From Verrucomicrobiota bacterium (GTDB lineage: Bacteria > Verrucomicrobiota > Verrucomicrobiia > Opitutales > Opitutaceae): a DNA stretch of 64,000 nt. Each line of letters starts with the position of its first letter. Positions within the stretch are counted from its first letter, which is position 1. The stretch is taken from positions 1-64,000 of the forward strand of contig JAEZUE010000070.1 in the NCBI GenBank assembly GCA_023443455.1, written 5' to 3'. The translations under genes were made by a program, and so were the position numbers. Of this stretch, positions 32,871 to 42,072 are shown in pieces. The notes beneath the pieces are model-generated. The model did no database searches, was not told the DNA's origin, and saw only the letters and a list, made by a program, of their open reading frames with translations.

Positions 32871-32929
32871 GGCGCGGTGCGGAAGTTCGGAAGGAGAAGT
32901 TGGAAGTGTGAAGTTGGTCGCGCGGCGGC

Positions 32930-33424
32930 TCACTTGCGCTCGGCGGCCTCGGCCTTGATGCGGGCGGCGATCGCCTTGGCCTTGTCGATGTCGACGTTCT
33001 CGTGGAGCTCATCGTCGACCATGACGACCGGGCCGGAGCCGCAGCTCGCGAGACACTCGACGAACTCGAGGAAGACTTCGCCGTCGGGCGAGGAGTGGCC
33101 GGCCTTGCAACCGAACTCCTGCTCGAGCTGCTGGCAAATCTTGTAGCCGCCGTTGAGCGCGCAGGAGAGCGTGCGGCACATGCGCACGTGGCGACGCCCG
33201 ACCGGGTGGTGCCGGAACATCGGGTAGAAGGTGGCGACCTCCTGCACGTTGATCGGCTGGAGCTCGAGCTTGGCGGCGATCCATTCGACCGCCTCGGGGG
33301 AGATGTAGCCTTTTTCCTCCTGCACGAGGTGCAGGAGCGGCAACGTGGCGCTGCGCTTCGACGGGTAGTGGGTGATCACCTCGTCGATACGGGCCAGGGT
33401 CTCGGGTTTCAGTTCAAAACTCAT
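32930..33424 (-). CDS. nuoE: NADH-quinone oxidoreductase subunit E
   Basis: This is a 164-residue thioredoxin-like 2Fe-2S protein. The ligands C83 and C88 (CRTLSC), and C124 and C128 (CLASC), are complete. The N-terminal helical part (HYPSKRSATLPLLHLVQEEKGYI) is typical. It pairs with NuoF in the NADH-oxidising module. Spacing to nuoD is 20 nt. Confidence 0.96.
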   Translation of the reverse strand: MSFELKPETLARIDEVITHYPSKRSATLPLLHLVQEEKGYISPEAVEWIAAKLELQPINVQEVATFYPMFRHHPVGRRHVRMCRTLSCALNGGYKICQQLEQEFGCKAGHSSPDGEVFLEFVECLASCGSGPVVMVDDELHENVDIDKAKAIAARIKAEAAERK

Positions 33425-33444
33425 CGCGGAAGTCGTCGAAAGGT

Positions 33445-34665
33445 TCACCGGTCGCACTCGCCCATCACGAAGTCGAAGCTGCCCAGGATGGACACGACGT
33501 CGCCGAGCATGGCGCCGACGCAGACCTTCGGGAGGATGCTCAGGTTGCAGAAGGAGGGGGAGCGGATCTTCATGCGCCACGGCACGCCGCCGCCCTTGGA
33601 GACGATGTAGAAACCGAGCGCGCCCTTCGGGTTCTCGGCCTCGAAGTAGACTTCGCCGGCCGGAATCTGCGGGCCCTCGGTCACGATCATGAAGTTCTGG
33701 ATCAGCTCCTCCATGCTGGTGAGGACCTTGTCCTTCGCCGGAGCGAGGATCTTCGGCGCGGTGGCGTTGAGCGGGCCGCCCGGGAATTTCGCAATGGCCT
33801 GCTTCACGATGCGCACGCTCTGCTTCATCTCCTCGCCGCGCACAAGATAGCGGTCGTAGCAGTCGCCGGTGGAGCCGACGGGCACGTCGAAATCGTACTG
33901 TTCGTAGCCGCAGTAGGGCTTGTCCTTGCGCAGGTCGAAGGCCACGCCGCTGCCGCGCAGGTTCGGGCCGGTGAGGCCCCACGCGATGGCGTCCTCCTTC
34001 GAGATGATGCCAACCCCTTCGGTGCGGTCGCGCCAGATGCGGTTGCCGGTGAGCATCGCGAGCGACTCGTCGAGGATCGGCAGGAACTGGTCGCAGAAGT
34101 CCGATACGCGGTCGAGCCAGCCGTCGGGGATCTCGCGGGCCACGCCACCGATGCGGGTGAAGCTGTTGGTGAAGCGCGCGCCGGTGAGCTCCTCGAAGAG
34201 CGTGTACAACTTCTCCCGCTCCTCGAAGGTGTACATGAAGATCGTCCACGCGCCGTTATCCATCGCGAACGCGCCGAGGCCGACGAGGTGCGAGGCGATG
34301 CGGGCGAGTTCGCACATGACCACGCGCAGGGCCTGGCCGCGGGCGGGAATCTCGATGCCGGCGAGGCGCTCGACCGCGATGGCGTGGGCCACGTTGTTGG
34401 CCAACGGGGCGAGGTAGTCCAACCGGTCCGTGTAGGGCACGAACTGGTTGTAGGTCATGTTCTCGGCGATCTTCTCGTCGCCGCGATGCAGATACCCGAT
34501 GACCGGGTCGGCCTTGGTGACGACCTCGCCGTCGAGCTCGAGGCTGATGCGCAACACGCCGTGCGTGCTCGGATGCGAGGGCCCCAGGTTGATCTCGAGC
34601 TTGTCGGACTCGGCGCCTTCGGCGGCGCGGGCGGCACTATCGGGGAAAGAGAAATCCGTCGGCAT
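33445..34665 (-). CDS. nuoD: NADH-quinone oxidoreductase subunit D
   Basis: This is a 406-residue protein. Diagnostic blocks are NLGPSHPSTHGVLRISLELDGE, IGYLHRGDEKIAENMTY, MCELARIASHLVGLGAFAMD and the C-terminal FDFVMGECDR. It forms the quinone-reducing site with NuoB. It is separate from NuoC here. The first 20 residues (to ESDKLE) are an extra acidic tail. Confidence 0.97.
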   Translation of the reverse strand: MPTDFSFPDSAARAAEGAESDKLEINLGPSHPSTHGVLRISLELDGEVVTKADPVIGYLHRGDEKIAENMTYNQFVPYTDRLDYLAPLANNVAHAIAVERLAGIEIPARGQALRVVMCELARIASHLVGLGAFAMDNGAWTIFMYTFEEREKLYTLFEELTGARFTNSFTRIGGVAREIPDGWLDRVSDFCDQFLPILDESLAMLTGNRIWRDRTEGVGIISKEDAIAWGLTGPNLRGSGVAFDLRKDKPYCGYEQYDFDVPVGSTGDCYDRYLVRGEEMKQSVRIVKQAIAKFPGGPLNATAPKILAPAKDKVLTSMEELIQNFMIVTEGPQIPAGEVYFEAENPKGALGFYIVSKGGGVPWRMKIRSPSFCNLSILPKVCVGAMLGDVVSILGSFDFVMGECDR

Positions 34666-34698
34666 GGCGTCGGTAAAGTGGTTCGGGGGCGGCGCGGG

Positions 34699-35328
34699 TC
34701 AGTCGGCGGGTTTTTCCTTCTTCTCGTTCCAAGCCTGGTCGAGGGAACGCGGGCCGCGGCCCGTGGACATCTGCACGCTGCCATCGGGCTGCGCGACAAA
34801 CGGTCCGCCGGCCATGGGCGCGGGAATGACCTTTGTCCCCGAGTACTCGGCGATCTCCTCGTCGGGCAGCTCGGTGGGCAGGCCGGCGAGCGGGAAGTCC
34901 TTGCGCAGCGGGTGGTACGGGTAGCCGTCCCACATGAGGATGCGGCGCAGGTCGGGGTGGTCGGTGAACTTCACGCCCATCAGGTCGAAGCACTCGCGTT
35001 CGTGCCAATTCGCTCCGGGCCAAATGCCGGTGGCGGTGGGCATCGTGGGCTCCTCGCCGCCGAGACAATCCGAGGCGATGCGGATGTATTCGGCGCGCTC
35101 GGTCGAAAGCAGGTGATAGACGGCCGTGTAGCGCGGCGCGGCGCCCGGGGCCCAGTCGATGGCGGTGAGGTCGACGAGCATGTCGAAACCGCAGCCGTCG
35201 CGCAGATGCGTGAGCAACGCGATCACCTCGGCGGCCGGGATGTTGAACGCGGGGATGTCGGCGCTGGCACGCGGGGTCAGATTCGGGAAACGCGCGGCGA
35301 GCGAGGTGGCGAGATCGGAGGCGGTCAT
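34699..35328 (-). CDS. nuoC: NADH-quinone oxidoreductase subunit C
   Basis: This is a 209-residue protein (30-kDa subunit). The typical parts are VDLTAIDWAPGAAPRYTAVYHLLSTERAEYIRIA, NWHERECFDLMGVKFTDHPDLRRILMWDGYPYHPLRKDFPL and a C-terminal tail rich in charged residues. It packs against NuoD. Gaps to its neighbours are 13 and 33 nt. Confidence 0.96.
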   Translation of the reverse strand: MTASDLATSLAARFPNLTPRASADIPAFNIPAAEVIALLTHLRDGCGFDMLVDLTAIDWAPGAAPRYTAVYHLLSTERAEYIRIASDCLGGEEPTMPTATGIWPGANWHERECFDLMGVKFTDHPDLRRILMWDGYPYHPLRKDFPLAGLPTELPDEEIAEYSGTKVIPAPMAGGPFVAQPDGSVQMSTGRGPRSLDQAWNEKKEKPAD

Positions 35329-35341
35329 GGTTGGCCGGAGC

Positions 35342-35869
35342 TCAGCTGAGAATCATGGAGCCGATGGTGGTCTTGCGGGCACCGCGGTCCTGGCGAACCA
35401 CGTTTTGCATCTTCAGCAGCGCATCGAGCACGGCCTCGGGGCGCGGCGGGCAACCGCTGATATAGACATCGACCGGCACGATGCGGTCGACGCCCTGCAA
35501 GGTCGAATAGGACCGATACATGCCGCCCGACGACGCGCACGCGCCCATCGCGATCACCCATTTCGGCTCGGCCATCTGCTCGTAGATGCGGCGGGTGTGC
35601 ACGGCCATCTTGTAGGTCACGGTGCCGGCCACGATCATGACATCGGACTGTCTGGCGGGGAAGCGCATGACTTCGGCGCCGAAGCGGCTGATATCGAAAC
35701 GCGACGCACCTGCGGCCATCAATTCGATGGCACAGCAGGCCAGCCCCATCGGCATCGGCCAGATCGAGTTGGCGCGGATCCAATTGATGACCGCATCAAC
35801 GCGCGAAACGATGATGCCGCCTTCAACTTTGCTGTCGTAGCCGAGGACTTCGCTGTTCGGTGAAACCAT
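35342..35869 (-). CDS. nuoB: NADH-quinone oxidoreductase subunit B
   Basis: This is a 175-residue protein that binds cluster N2. Ligands are the adjacent pair in LACCAIELM, one Cys in MGACASSGGMY and one in SGCPPRPEA. It is the first gene of the cluster as seen here. nuoA, which normally precedes nuoB, is absent: upstream lies a 228-nt gap and then an unrelated transporter-type gene. Confidence 0.97.
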   Translation of the reverse strand: MVSPNSEVLGYDSKVEGGIIVSRVDAVINWIRANSIWPMPMGLACCAIELMAAGASRFDISRFGAEVMRFPARQSDVMIVAGTVTYKMAVHTRRIYEQMAEPKWVIAMGACASSGGMYRSYSTLQGVDRIVPVDVYISGCPPRPEAVLDALLKMQNVVRQDRGARKTTIGSMILS

Positions 35870-36097
35870 TGGTGGACGTCGATTTGCCGGGAGCGGCGCA
35901 AGCTAGGTTCGCGCCAGTGGCGCGGCAAGCTGCATTTGCCCCGAAGTTCCCTCTCAAGTTGCCCCTTTTCAGGCAAGTGGCGCGAATCACCGCGACTAAT
36001 AGTGCACACGGGCGCGGCGCAACTCCTTGCGTGGTCTTCGATCCGACGCCAACCGCGCCACCGCCCCCGAAAACTCGACCGCACGACGGCGCGGCTC

Positions 36098-37435
36098 TCA
36101 ATCCCCGCCGTCATCCTCCTCCGGCTCCTCGCGTACCCGCTCGACTTTGACGCGACGCAGGCGTTCCGCGCTGACCTCGGTCGCCGTGAGCCGGAATTCG
36201 CCAGCAGTCACCACGTCTCCGCGGCGGAGAACGGCGTGGTGCAGACGGAAGAACCACGCGCCGACGGAGCCGCGCAGCGGGCGCTCGAACGACCAGCCCG
36301 TCTCGGCCTGAAGCTCGCGCATCGTGAAGGAGGCGCTGACGACGATGGAATCGGCGGTGCGTTCGAAGATCGGTCCCAGCTCGATGTCGAACTCGTCGCG
36401 GATGTCGCCGACGATCTCCTCGAGCACATCCTCGAAGGTGACGATGCCCGCCATGCCGCCCGCGTCGTTGAGCACGACGGCCAAGTGGCTGCGCTCGGCG
36501 CGGAAACGTTCGATCATGGTCGGCACGGCGGCCTTCTGCTCGAAGGTGAGCACCGGACGGATCAGCGGCTCGAAAGAGGCGTCGGGCCCGAGCGCCGCGA
36601 TCTGCCAGAGCCATTCGCGCACGAGGAGGAAGCCCTCGATCGTGTCCTTGTTTCTACGACAGACCGGCATCCGGCTGAGCGCGCTGGTCTGGGCGATGCG
36701 GAGGTTGTCCTTGAGCGGACGGTCGAGCCAGAGCACGACGACCTCCTCCTTCGGGATCATGATTTGCTGGGCCGTCGTGGTCCGCACTCGCAGCGACTGC
36801 ACCATCAGCTTGTTGACCAGCGCATCCGCCGGGTGGGCGTGGCTGGCGTGGCTGAAGACATACTCGAGTTCGTCGGGGCTGAAGGCGTGCTCGCCTTCCG
36901 ACGCCGGCCCGAGCCCGGCCCAGCGCAGAAAGGTGTTGGCGAGGCCGTTGAGCGCCCAGATCACCGGAAAGAAGCCGTAGTAGAAGATCATCAACGGGCC
37001 GGCCACCCAGAGCGAAACGCCCTTCGCGCGCTGAATCGCCAGCGACTTGGGTGCGAGCTCGCCGAAGATGATGTGCAGGAACGTGATGATCGTGAAGGCG
37101 AGGCCGAAGCCGATCGACTTCACCGCCACCGGATCGGTGACCCCGAAGTCGGCCAACAGCGGCCCGATCCGGTGGGCCAGAAACGGTTCGCCGATCCAGC
37201 CCAGACCGAGACTGGCGAGCGTGATGCCCAACTGCGTGGCCGAGAGCGCGGCGTCGAGGTGTTCGCTCGCCTTGATCGCCAAGCGCACCCGCCAACCGCC
37301 CTCCTTCGCCAGCGGCCGCAGCTGGCTCGTGCGCACCTTCACCAGTGCAAACTCGGCGGCGACGAAGAACCCGTTGGCCGCCACCAGGGCGAGAATGGTG
37401 AGCGACTCGAGAAGAATACCGAGGAAAGTGCGCAT
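36098..37435 (-). CDS. CNNM/CorC-HlyC-family membrane protein with CBS domains
   Basis: This is a 445-residue protein. A DUF21/CNNM membrane domain (four hydrophobic segments, residues 1-160, with NGFFVAAEFALVKVRTSQL and SATQLGITLASLGLGWIGEP) is followed by two CBS domains (IMIPKEEVVVLWLDRPLKDNL, SRMPVCRRN, VLNDAGGMAGIVTFEDVLEEIVGDIRDEFD) and a C-terminal CorC/HlyC domain (LQAETGWSFERPLRGSVGAWFF). Such proteins are linked to magnesium and cobalt efflux; the old name 'hemolysin' is misleading. It is full length. Confidence 0.93.
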   Translation of the reverse strand: MRTFLGILLESLTILALVAANGFFVAAEFALVKVRTSQLRPLAKEGGWRVRLAIKASEHLDAALSATQLGITLASLGLGWIGEPFLAHRIGPLLADFGVTDPVAVKSIGFGLAFTIITFLHIIFGELAPKSLAIQRAKGVSLWVAGPLMIFYYGFFPVIWALNGLANTFLRWAGLGPASEGEHAFSPDELEYVFSHASHAHPADALVNKLMVQSLRVRTTTAQQIMIPKEEVVVLWLDRPLKDNLRIAQTSALSRMPVCRRNKDTIEGFLLVREWLWQIAALGPDASFEPLIRPVLTFEQKAAVPTMIERFRAERSHLAVVLNDAGGMAGIVTFEDVLEEIVGDIRDEFDIELGPIFERTADSIVVSASFTMRELQAETGWSFERPLRGSVGAWFFRLHHAVLRRGDVVTAGEFRLTATEVSAERLRRVKVERVREEPEEDDGGD

Positions 37436-37619
37436 TGGAGCGGGGAGATCTCTAGGGGAAGAAAACGCGTTTCGCCAACTCGGTTCGACGAAGGAATCCG
37501 AACCTTTCGCCCCACACGAAAATCTCTCGTTTCCGTTGTTGACCAGCGCGCCGCGGTCGATCTGCTCTTGCCCCTCGCACTCGTCGCCCCGGGCAACCGG
37601 AAGCGGCGGAGCGGATCAC

Positions 37620-37710
<91 letters not shown>

Positions 37711-37759
37711 CCTTCGCTCGTCGCACGGCGCCGAGCTTCGGATGGCACGCCGGGCCGCT

Positions 37760-38044
37760 TCAGCGCAGCACCAGCCACACGCCGCTGAGGACCAACGCCA
37801 GGACGAGCGCAATCGCCGCCGTCAGCCACCCCCTGCCGCCACGCGGCAACCCGGAGCCGAACTCGCGCTCCGCATACCGCGCGTATTCCCCGTTGTCGTC
37901 GCCGGGCAAATCCACTCCGTCCAGATAAGTGTCCTCGTGCCACCCGGTCCGCTCGTCCGCCCCACAATGCGGGCAGGAGCAGGCCCCCGGCGGCACAAAC
38001 TCGCCGCAGGTCGGGCAGTCGCCCGGCGGAGTGAAACCGTTCAC
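37760..38044 (-). CDS. Zinc-ribbon protein with C-terminal membrane anchor
   Basis: This is a 94-residue protein from GTG 38044. A zinc ribbon (CPTCGEFVPPGACSCPHCGA) is followed by an acidic linker (LPGDDNGEYARYAE) and one C-terminal membrane helix (WLTAAIALVLALVLSGVWLVL). It is a small tail-anchored protein whose ribbon faces the cytoplasm or whose role is structural; nothing more can be said. It converges with the tRNA-Ser gene. Longer in-frame starts exist, but they would read through unlikely Arg/Gly-rich sequence. Confidence 0.75.
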   Translation of the reverse strand: MNGFTPPGDCPTCGEFVPPGACSCPHCGADERTGWHEDTYLDGVDLPGDDNGEYARYAEREFGSGLPRGGRGWLTAAIALVLALVLSGVWLVLR

Positions 38045-38358
38045 ACCGATGCCTTTCTCCGCGGAAATGTCGTTGCGGTCATCATCACACCGGCAACGTG
38101 GCCTCGGGCCCGAGCGGATGCAACTCCGCCCCTCTTCCCCAACCTCCGGAGCCCACCGTGGAAACACGCTTGCGCATCCGCCCGGGTAGTACTCACCTCC
38201 CCTCGCTTCGTTGCTCCACCCCGCACCGTGAAAACCCGGGCAAACCCTGCCTCCCCGCGCCTTGGGCCGGCCAGCCGAAACCGGCGGCGCACTCGGTGCA
38301 CCCTTCGCGCTGCAACGAAACCCTCGCAACGGTGTCCCAACCACCGCACCTCCGCGCC

Positions 38359-40380
38359 ATGAGCTCATCCGACTCCGTCTCCGCACCCGCGGCCGGGCCG
38401 CCCCTTCGGCGGCTCGAGGCCTTCCCCTCCCAAGACAACATCGATTTCGGTGCGATTCTGGACGCGATCCACGACGCCGTGCTGGTCGCCGACATGGCCA
38501 CCGGACGCATCTGCCACGCCAACGCCGCCGCCGGCCGGATGTTCGGCCGCGACACCCGGCAACTCTCGCAGCTCACCTTCGCCGACCTGGGGGAGGTTTC
38601 TCCGCCCGACGCCACCGCCGAGGCCGGTCCCTGGATCGCGCGCGCCCTCGCCCACGGCCCGCAAGTATTCGAATGGCGGGCACTTTCCGGCGACGGACGC
38701 CGGTTCTGGGCCGAGGTCGCCCTGCGCGCCGGACCCGGGGCGCCACCGGCCCATTGTGTGGCGACGGTGCGCGACATCACCCCGCGCAAGGAACTGGCCG
38801 CCCAGCACGCACGCGACCACCGCGCGCTCCGCCACAGCGAGGAACGTTTCCGGCTCCTCCTCGGCCGCATGCCGAACCTCGCCGTCCACGGCTGCGGCCC
38901 CGACGGCACCGTGCGCTACTGGAACGAGGCCAGCGAACAACTCTACGGATACACCGCCGCCGAGGCGCTCGGCCGCAGCCTCGTCCAACTCATCGTCCCG
39001 CCCGCCCTGCGCGAGCAGATGCTGGTGGCCTTCCACCAGATGATGGCCGCGGGCCGCGCCCTCCCCCCGGCCGAGCTCCAGCTCCAGCGCAAGGACGGCA
39101 CGATCGTGCCGGTGTTCTCCAGCCAGCTCGTGGTCACCCTGCCGGGCGACGGCCCCGAACTCTTCCGGCTCGATTTCGACCTGCGCGACCGCAAGCGCGC
39201 CGAGGCCGAACGCCTCGAGCTCGAACGCCACCTCCTCCAGAACCAGAAGCTCGAAAGCCTCGGCGTGCTGGCCGGCGGCATCGCCCACGACTTCAACAAT
39301 CTGCTCACCGGCGTGCTCGGAAACATCGAATTGGCGCAGGCCGAACTGCCGGGCGACGCCCCCGTGCAACCACTCCTCCACGACGCCGTGGCGGCCGGCA
39401 GGCTCGCGGCCAACCTCACCCACCAGATGCTCGCCTACACCGGCCGCACCCGGTTCCAGCTGCAAACGGTCGACCTGAACCGCATCATCCGGGAGAACGA
39501 ACCGTTGCTGCACGCCGCCGCCGCACGCCGCGCGACGCTCCAGTTCGCCCTCGCCCCCGACCTGCCGGAAATCGCCGCCGACCCGGCCCAGATCGGGCAG
39601 ATCGTGGTCAATCTCGTCACCAACGCCGCCGAGTCGATCGAGCACCCGCAAGGCACGGTCGAAATCCGGACCCGGGAGATGTTCTGCACCACCGCCGACC
39701 TCGCGGGGAGCTGGGTCGACGACAAGCCGGCACCGCAGAGGTTCGTGGCGATCGAGATCGCCGATACCGGCACCGGCATGGACGACGCCACCGTGCAGCG
39801 GGTCTTCGATCCGTTCTTCAGCACCAAGTTCGCCGGCCGCGGGCTCGGCTTGCCCGTCGTGCTGGGCATCGTCAAGGCCCACCACGGAGCCCTCTTCATC
39901 GAGAGCAGCCCAGGACACGGAAGCACCGTGCGGATTCTGTTGCCCATGGCGAGGCCGCCCTCGATCGGCGCCTCCGACATCACCGGCACCTCCTGCTGCG
40001 GTACAACCAGGCCGACCGGAGTCCTGCTCGTGGTCGACGACGAACCGCATGTGCGTCAGATCGCCGTGCGCATGGCCCAGCGCCTCGGCCACGCCACCCT
40101 CTTGGCCGAACACGGCGAAGAGGCCGTCGAACTCTGCCGCAAACATGGGCGCGAGATCGTCGGCGCCATCATCGACCTGACCATGCCCGGCATGAGCGGC
40201 CTCGAGTGTCTCGACCGCCTCCACGAGATCGTGCCCGGCCTGCCCGCCGTGCTCGCGAGCGGTTACCCGAAGGAGGAGATCCCCGGCGGGTTCGACACTT
40301 CGAGTTTCTCCGCCTTTCTCCAGAAACCATTCTCCTTCGAACGCTTCGCGAACGCGGTGCAGCTGCTGGCGCCGCGTTGA
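38359..40380 (+). CDS. Hybrid sensor histidine kinase (PAS-PAS-HisKA-HATPase-REC)
   Basis: This is a 673-residue soluble protein. It has two PAS domains (about 30-150: ILDAIHDAVLVADMATGRICHAN; about 165-285: VHGCGPDGTVRYWNEASEQLYGY), a coiled linker, the phosphorylation site H310 in GGIAHDFNN, and a HATPase (QIVVNLVTNAAESI, EIADTGTGMDD, GRGLGL). The C-terminal receiver (VVDDEPHVRQ) has phospho-acceptor D606 in IIDLTMPG and a conserved Lys in FLQKPF. It has no membrane segment, so it senses a cytoplasmic signal, perhaps redox or a ligand. The output is probably passed to another regulator, since none is fused. Confidence 0.93.
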   Translation: MSSSDSVSAPAAGPPLRRLEAFPSQDNIDFGAILDAIHDAVLVADMATGRICHANAAAGRMFGRDTRQLSQLTFADLGEVSPPDATAEAGPWIARALAHGPQVFEWRALSGDGRRFWAEVALRAGPGAPPAHCVATVRDITPRKELAAQHARDHRALRHSEERFRLLLGRMPNLAVHGCGPDGTVRYWNEASEQLYGYTAAEALGRSLVQLIVPPALREQMLVAFHQMMAAGRALPPAELQLQRKDGTIVPVFSSQLVVTLPGDGPELFRLDFDLRDRKRAEAERLELERHLLQNQKLESLGVLAGGIAHDFNNLLTGVLGNIELAQAELPGDAPVQPLLHDAVAAGRLAANLTHQMLAYTGRTRFQLQTVDLNRIIRENEPLLHAAAARRATLQFALAPDLPEIAADPAQIGQIVVNLVTNAAESIEHPQGTVEIRTREMFCTTADLAGSWVDDKPAPQRFVAIEIADTGTGMDDATVQRVFDPFFSTKFAGRGLGLPVVLGIVKAHHGALFIESSPGHGSTVRILLPMARPPSIGASDITGTSCCGTTRPTGVLLVVDDEPHVRQIAVRMAQRLGHATLLAEHGEEAVELCRKHGREIVGAIIDLTMPGMSGLECLDRLHEIVPGLPAVLASGYPKEEIPGGFDTSSFSAFLQKPFSFERFANAVQLLAPR

Positions 40381-40439
40381 GCGGCGGTGGGAACCGGGAT
40401 CGGGCCCGAGGCCGCCGATGTCGAAATCGGCAACCGTCC

Positions 40440-41162
40440 ATGCGCCCCCATGCGCAAGTTTCATTGCGCAACCCGACAGGCCCCGCCTTTTTCAAAAACG
40501 TGCCCGCCGCCTCAGCTCCACCAGTTCGGACAATCCACGCCATCGCCGGATGGAGAAGGCTGCTGCTCTGGCCCCTCGGCCTCGTCATGCGCCTCTGGTG
40601 CCGCACCCTGCGCTTCGAGGCGGATGAGGCGACGCGCAAGGCGATGAGCCAACTCGAGCACCCCGTGATCTTCACCCTCTGGCACAACCGCCTCTTCGTC
40701 GCCGCCGAGGTCTACCGCCGGTTCCGCAGAGGAAAACGCCTGCACGCCCTCGTGAGCGCGAGCAAGGACGGCGCCTGGTTGGCCGCCTTCTTCGAGGTGG
40801 TCGGGCTCCACACCGTACGCGGTTCGAGCAGCCGCTTCGGACGGGAAGCGTTGCATCAGCTCGCCGACTGCCTCCAAACCGGACACGACGTCGGCATCAC
40901 CCCCGACGGTCCGCGAGGGCCCTGCTACGACCTGAAGGGCGGCGGCATCATTCTCGCCCGCAGGACCGGCGCCGCGACGATCCTCGTGGGCATGGAATTC
41001 GCCGGCGCATGGCAACTGCCCAGTTGGGATCGATTCTACCTGCCCCACCCATTTTCGACCATTCGCCTCCGGGCAGAGGAACGGCATTTCCCCGAGCAGG
41101 AGGATCGCACCGACGTTCTGGCCGCAGTCCGGAACCGGCTCCTCGAGCTGAACCCGGATTGA
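40440..41162 (+). CDS. DUF374 lysophospholipid acyltransferase-like protein
   Basis: This is a 240-residue protein. The pattern VIFTLWHNRLFVAAEVYRR, ALVSASKDGAWLAAFFEVVGLHTVRGSSSRFG and GHDVGITPDGPRGPCYDLKGGGIILARRTGAA is the DUF374 signature. The His in WHNRL and the SKDG block replace the classical HX4D site. It is expected at the inner membrane and to acylate a lipid-A or phospholipid precursor, by similarity to LpxL-type enzymes. It starts 60 nt after the histidine kinase stop, and the two may be co-transcribed. The ATG at 40440 is one of several possible. Confidence 0.88.
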   Translation: MRPHAQVSLRNPTGPAFFKNVPAASAPPVRTIHAIAGWRRLLLWPLGLVMRLWCRTLRFEADEATRKAMSQLEHPVIFTLWHNRLFVAAEVYRRFRRGKRLHALVSASKDGAWLAAFFEVVGLHTVRGSSSRFGREALHQLADCLQTGHDVGITPDGPRGPCYDLKGGGIILARRTGAATILVGMEFAGAWQLPSWDRFYLPHPFSTIRLRAEERHFPEQEDRTDVLAAVRNRLLELNPD

Positions 41163-41327
41163 CCGGCGACGCCGCCACCCGCCGTGCGGGACAGCGACAT
41201 CGCCGGTCCACCTCAATCACGAATGGATGTCGCCGACAGACCGATACCGAGGCATCGCTTCCGCCGGAACATCAAATTGTCCGGCCCACCGTTGGCGGCA
41301 AACCCGCCCCCGGAGGCCGAGCCGAAC

Positions 41328-41780
41328 TCAGAAGCTCGGCACCAGGGTGATCTTGTTGCCCGGCTCGACCACGTAGTCGTCTCCGGTGCACCAGGTCTCG
41401 TCGTTGATGAGGAATTTGAAGATGAGCGGCTTGGCGGCCGCTTCCACCGTGAAACTCCACATGTCGTCGGTCAGGCAGTCGAGCGTCTGGCCACGATCCC
41501 AGTTCAAGCCCGGGCCTTCACCACGGATATAGAGCGTGTTGCCGAAACCGACGTCCACATTCGCCTGAATCACGGTCGGTTGCGGGCCGGCCGGCTTGCT
41601 GCGCTTGACCGGAGCGACGGGCTTCGGGGCGACCGGAGCCTTCGGCGCGACCGGAGCCTTCGGCGCCGCCGGCGCTTTGGCCTTGGCGGCGACCACCGGC
41701 TTGGCGGACTTGGCAGCAGGAGTCTTCTTCGGAGCGGCCGCACGGGGGGTCGCGTCGGCTGAGGTCTTCGTCTTTTTCAT
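41328..41780 (-). CDS. Carbohydrate-binding-module (CBM20/48-like) protein with Lys/Ala/Pro tail
   Basis: This is a 150-residue protein. Residues 1-67 are low-complexity, built of repeats such as APKAPVAPKAPVAPKPVAPVK. Residues 68-150 form a small beta-sandwich: IQANVDVGFGNTLYIRGEGPGLNWDRG, WSFTVEAAAKPLIFKFLINDETWCTGDDYVV. This resembles the starch- and glycogen-binding modules linked to isoamylases and AMPK. It has no signal peptide, so it acts in the cytoplasm. The basic tail could bind nucleic acid or polyphosphate. It is transcribed alone. Confidence 0.7.
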   Translation of the reverse strand: MKKTKTSADATPRAAAPKKTPAAKSAKPVVAAKAKAPAAPKAPVAPKAPVAPKPVAPVKRSKPAGPQPTVIQANVDVGFGNTLYIRGEGPGLNWDRGQTLDCLTDDMWSFTVEAAAKPLIFKFLINDETWCTGDDYVVEPGNKITLVPSF

Positions 41781-42072
41781 CGGTTTGTTTTCTTTTTCAG
41801 GTCTGATTCAGACGGGTTGCTGTTCAGTCGGCCCCCCGCCGCCGACGCACAAGGGCGCCAGTGGGCGGGAACATATGGCGGTATTTTGCAAAATGTCACC
41901 GCATTTGTCCGACATCGGCGTTGGATTTTCCCAATCGACACAGAAGCATCCCACATGCCGGCACCGCGTCGGGGCGGGAATTTTCCCGTCTCCCGATCCC
42001 CCGCAAAATTTGCCGAAATAGATATTTACTCCGGCCGCGAAACCCACCTGAATCCCGGCCCTTTCTGGTCCT

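Noticed and set aside
35870..36097. Possible nuoA upstream of nuoB
   Set aside because: The gap has 228 nt and no hydrophobic frame; nuoA needs about 360 nt.
35860..36150. Plus-strand 96-codon frame opposite the nuoB start
   Set aside because: Overlaps nuoB and the CorC-type gene ends, composition Pro/Ala/Arg-rich; no sign of a protein.
38098..38358. N-terminal extension of the hybrid histidine kinase
   Set aside because: The open frame upstream of ATG 38359 is Pro/Arg-rich with no domain, and overlaps the region before the zinc-ribbon gene.
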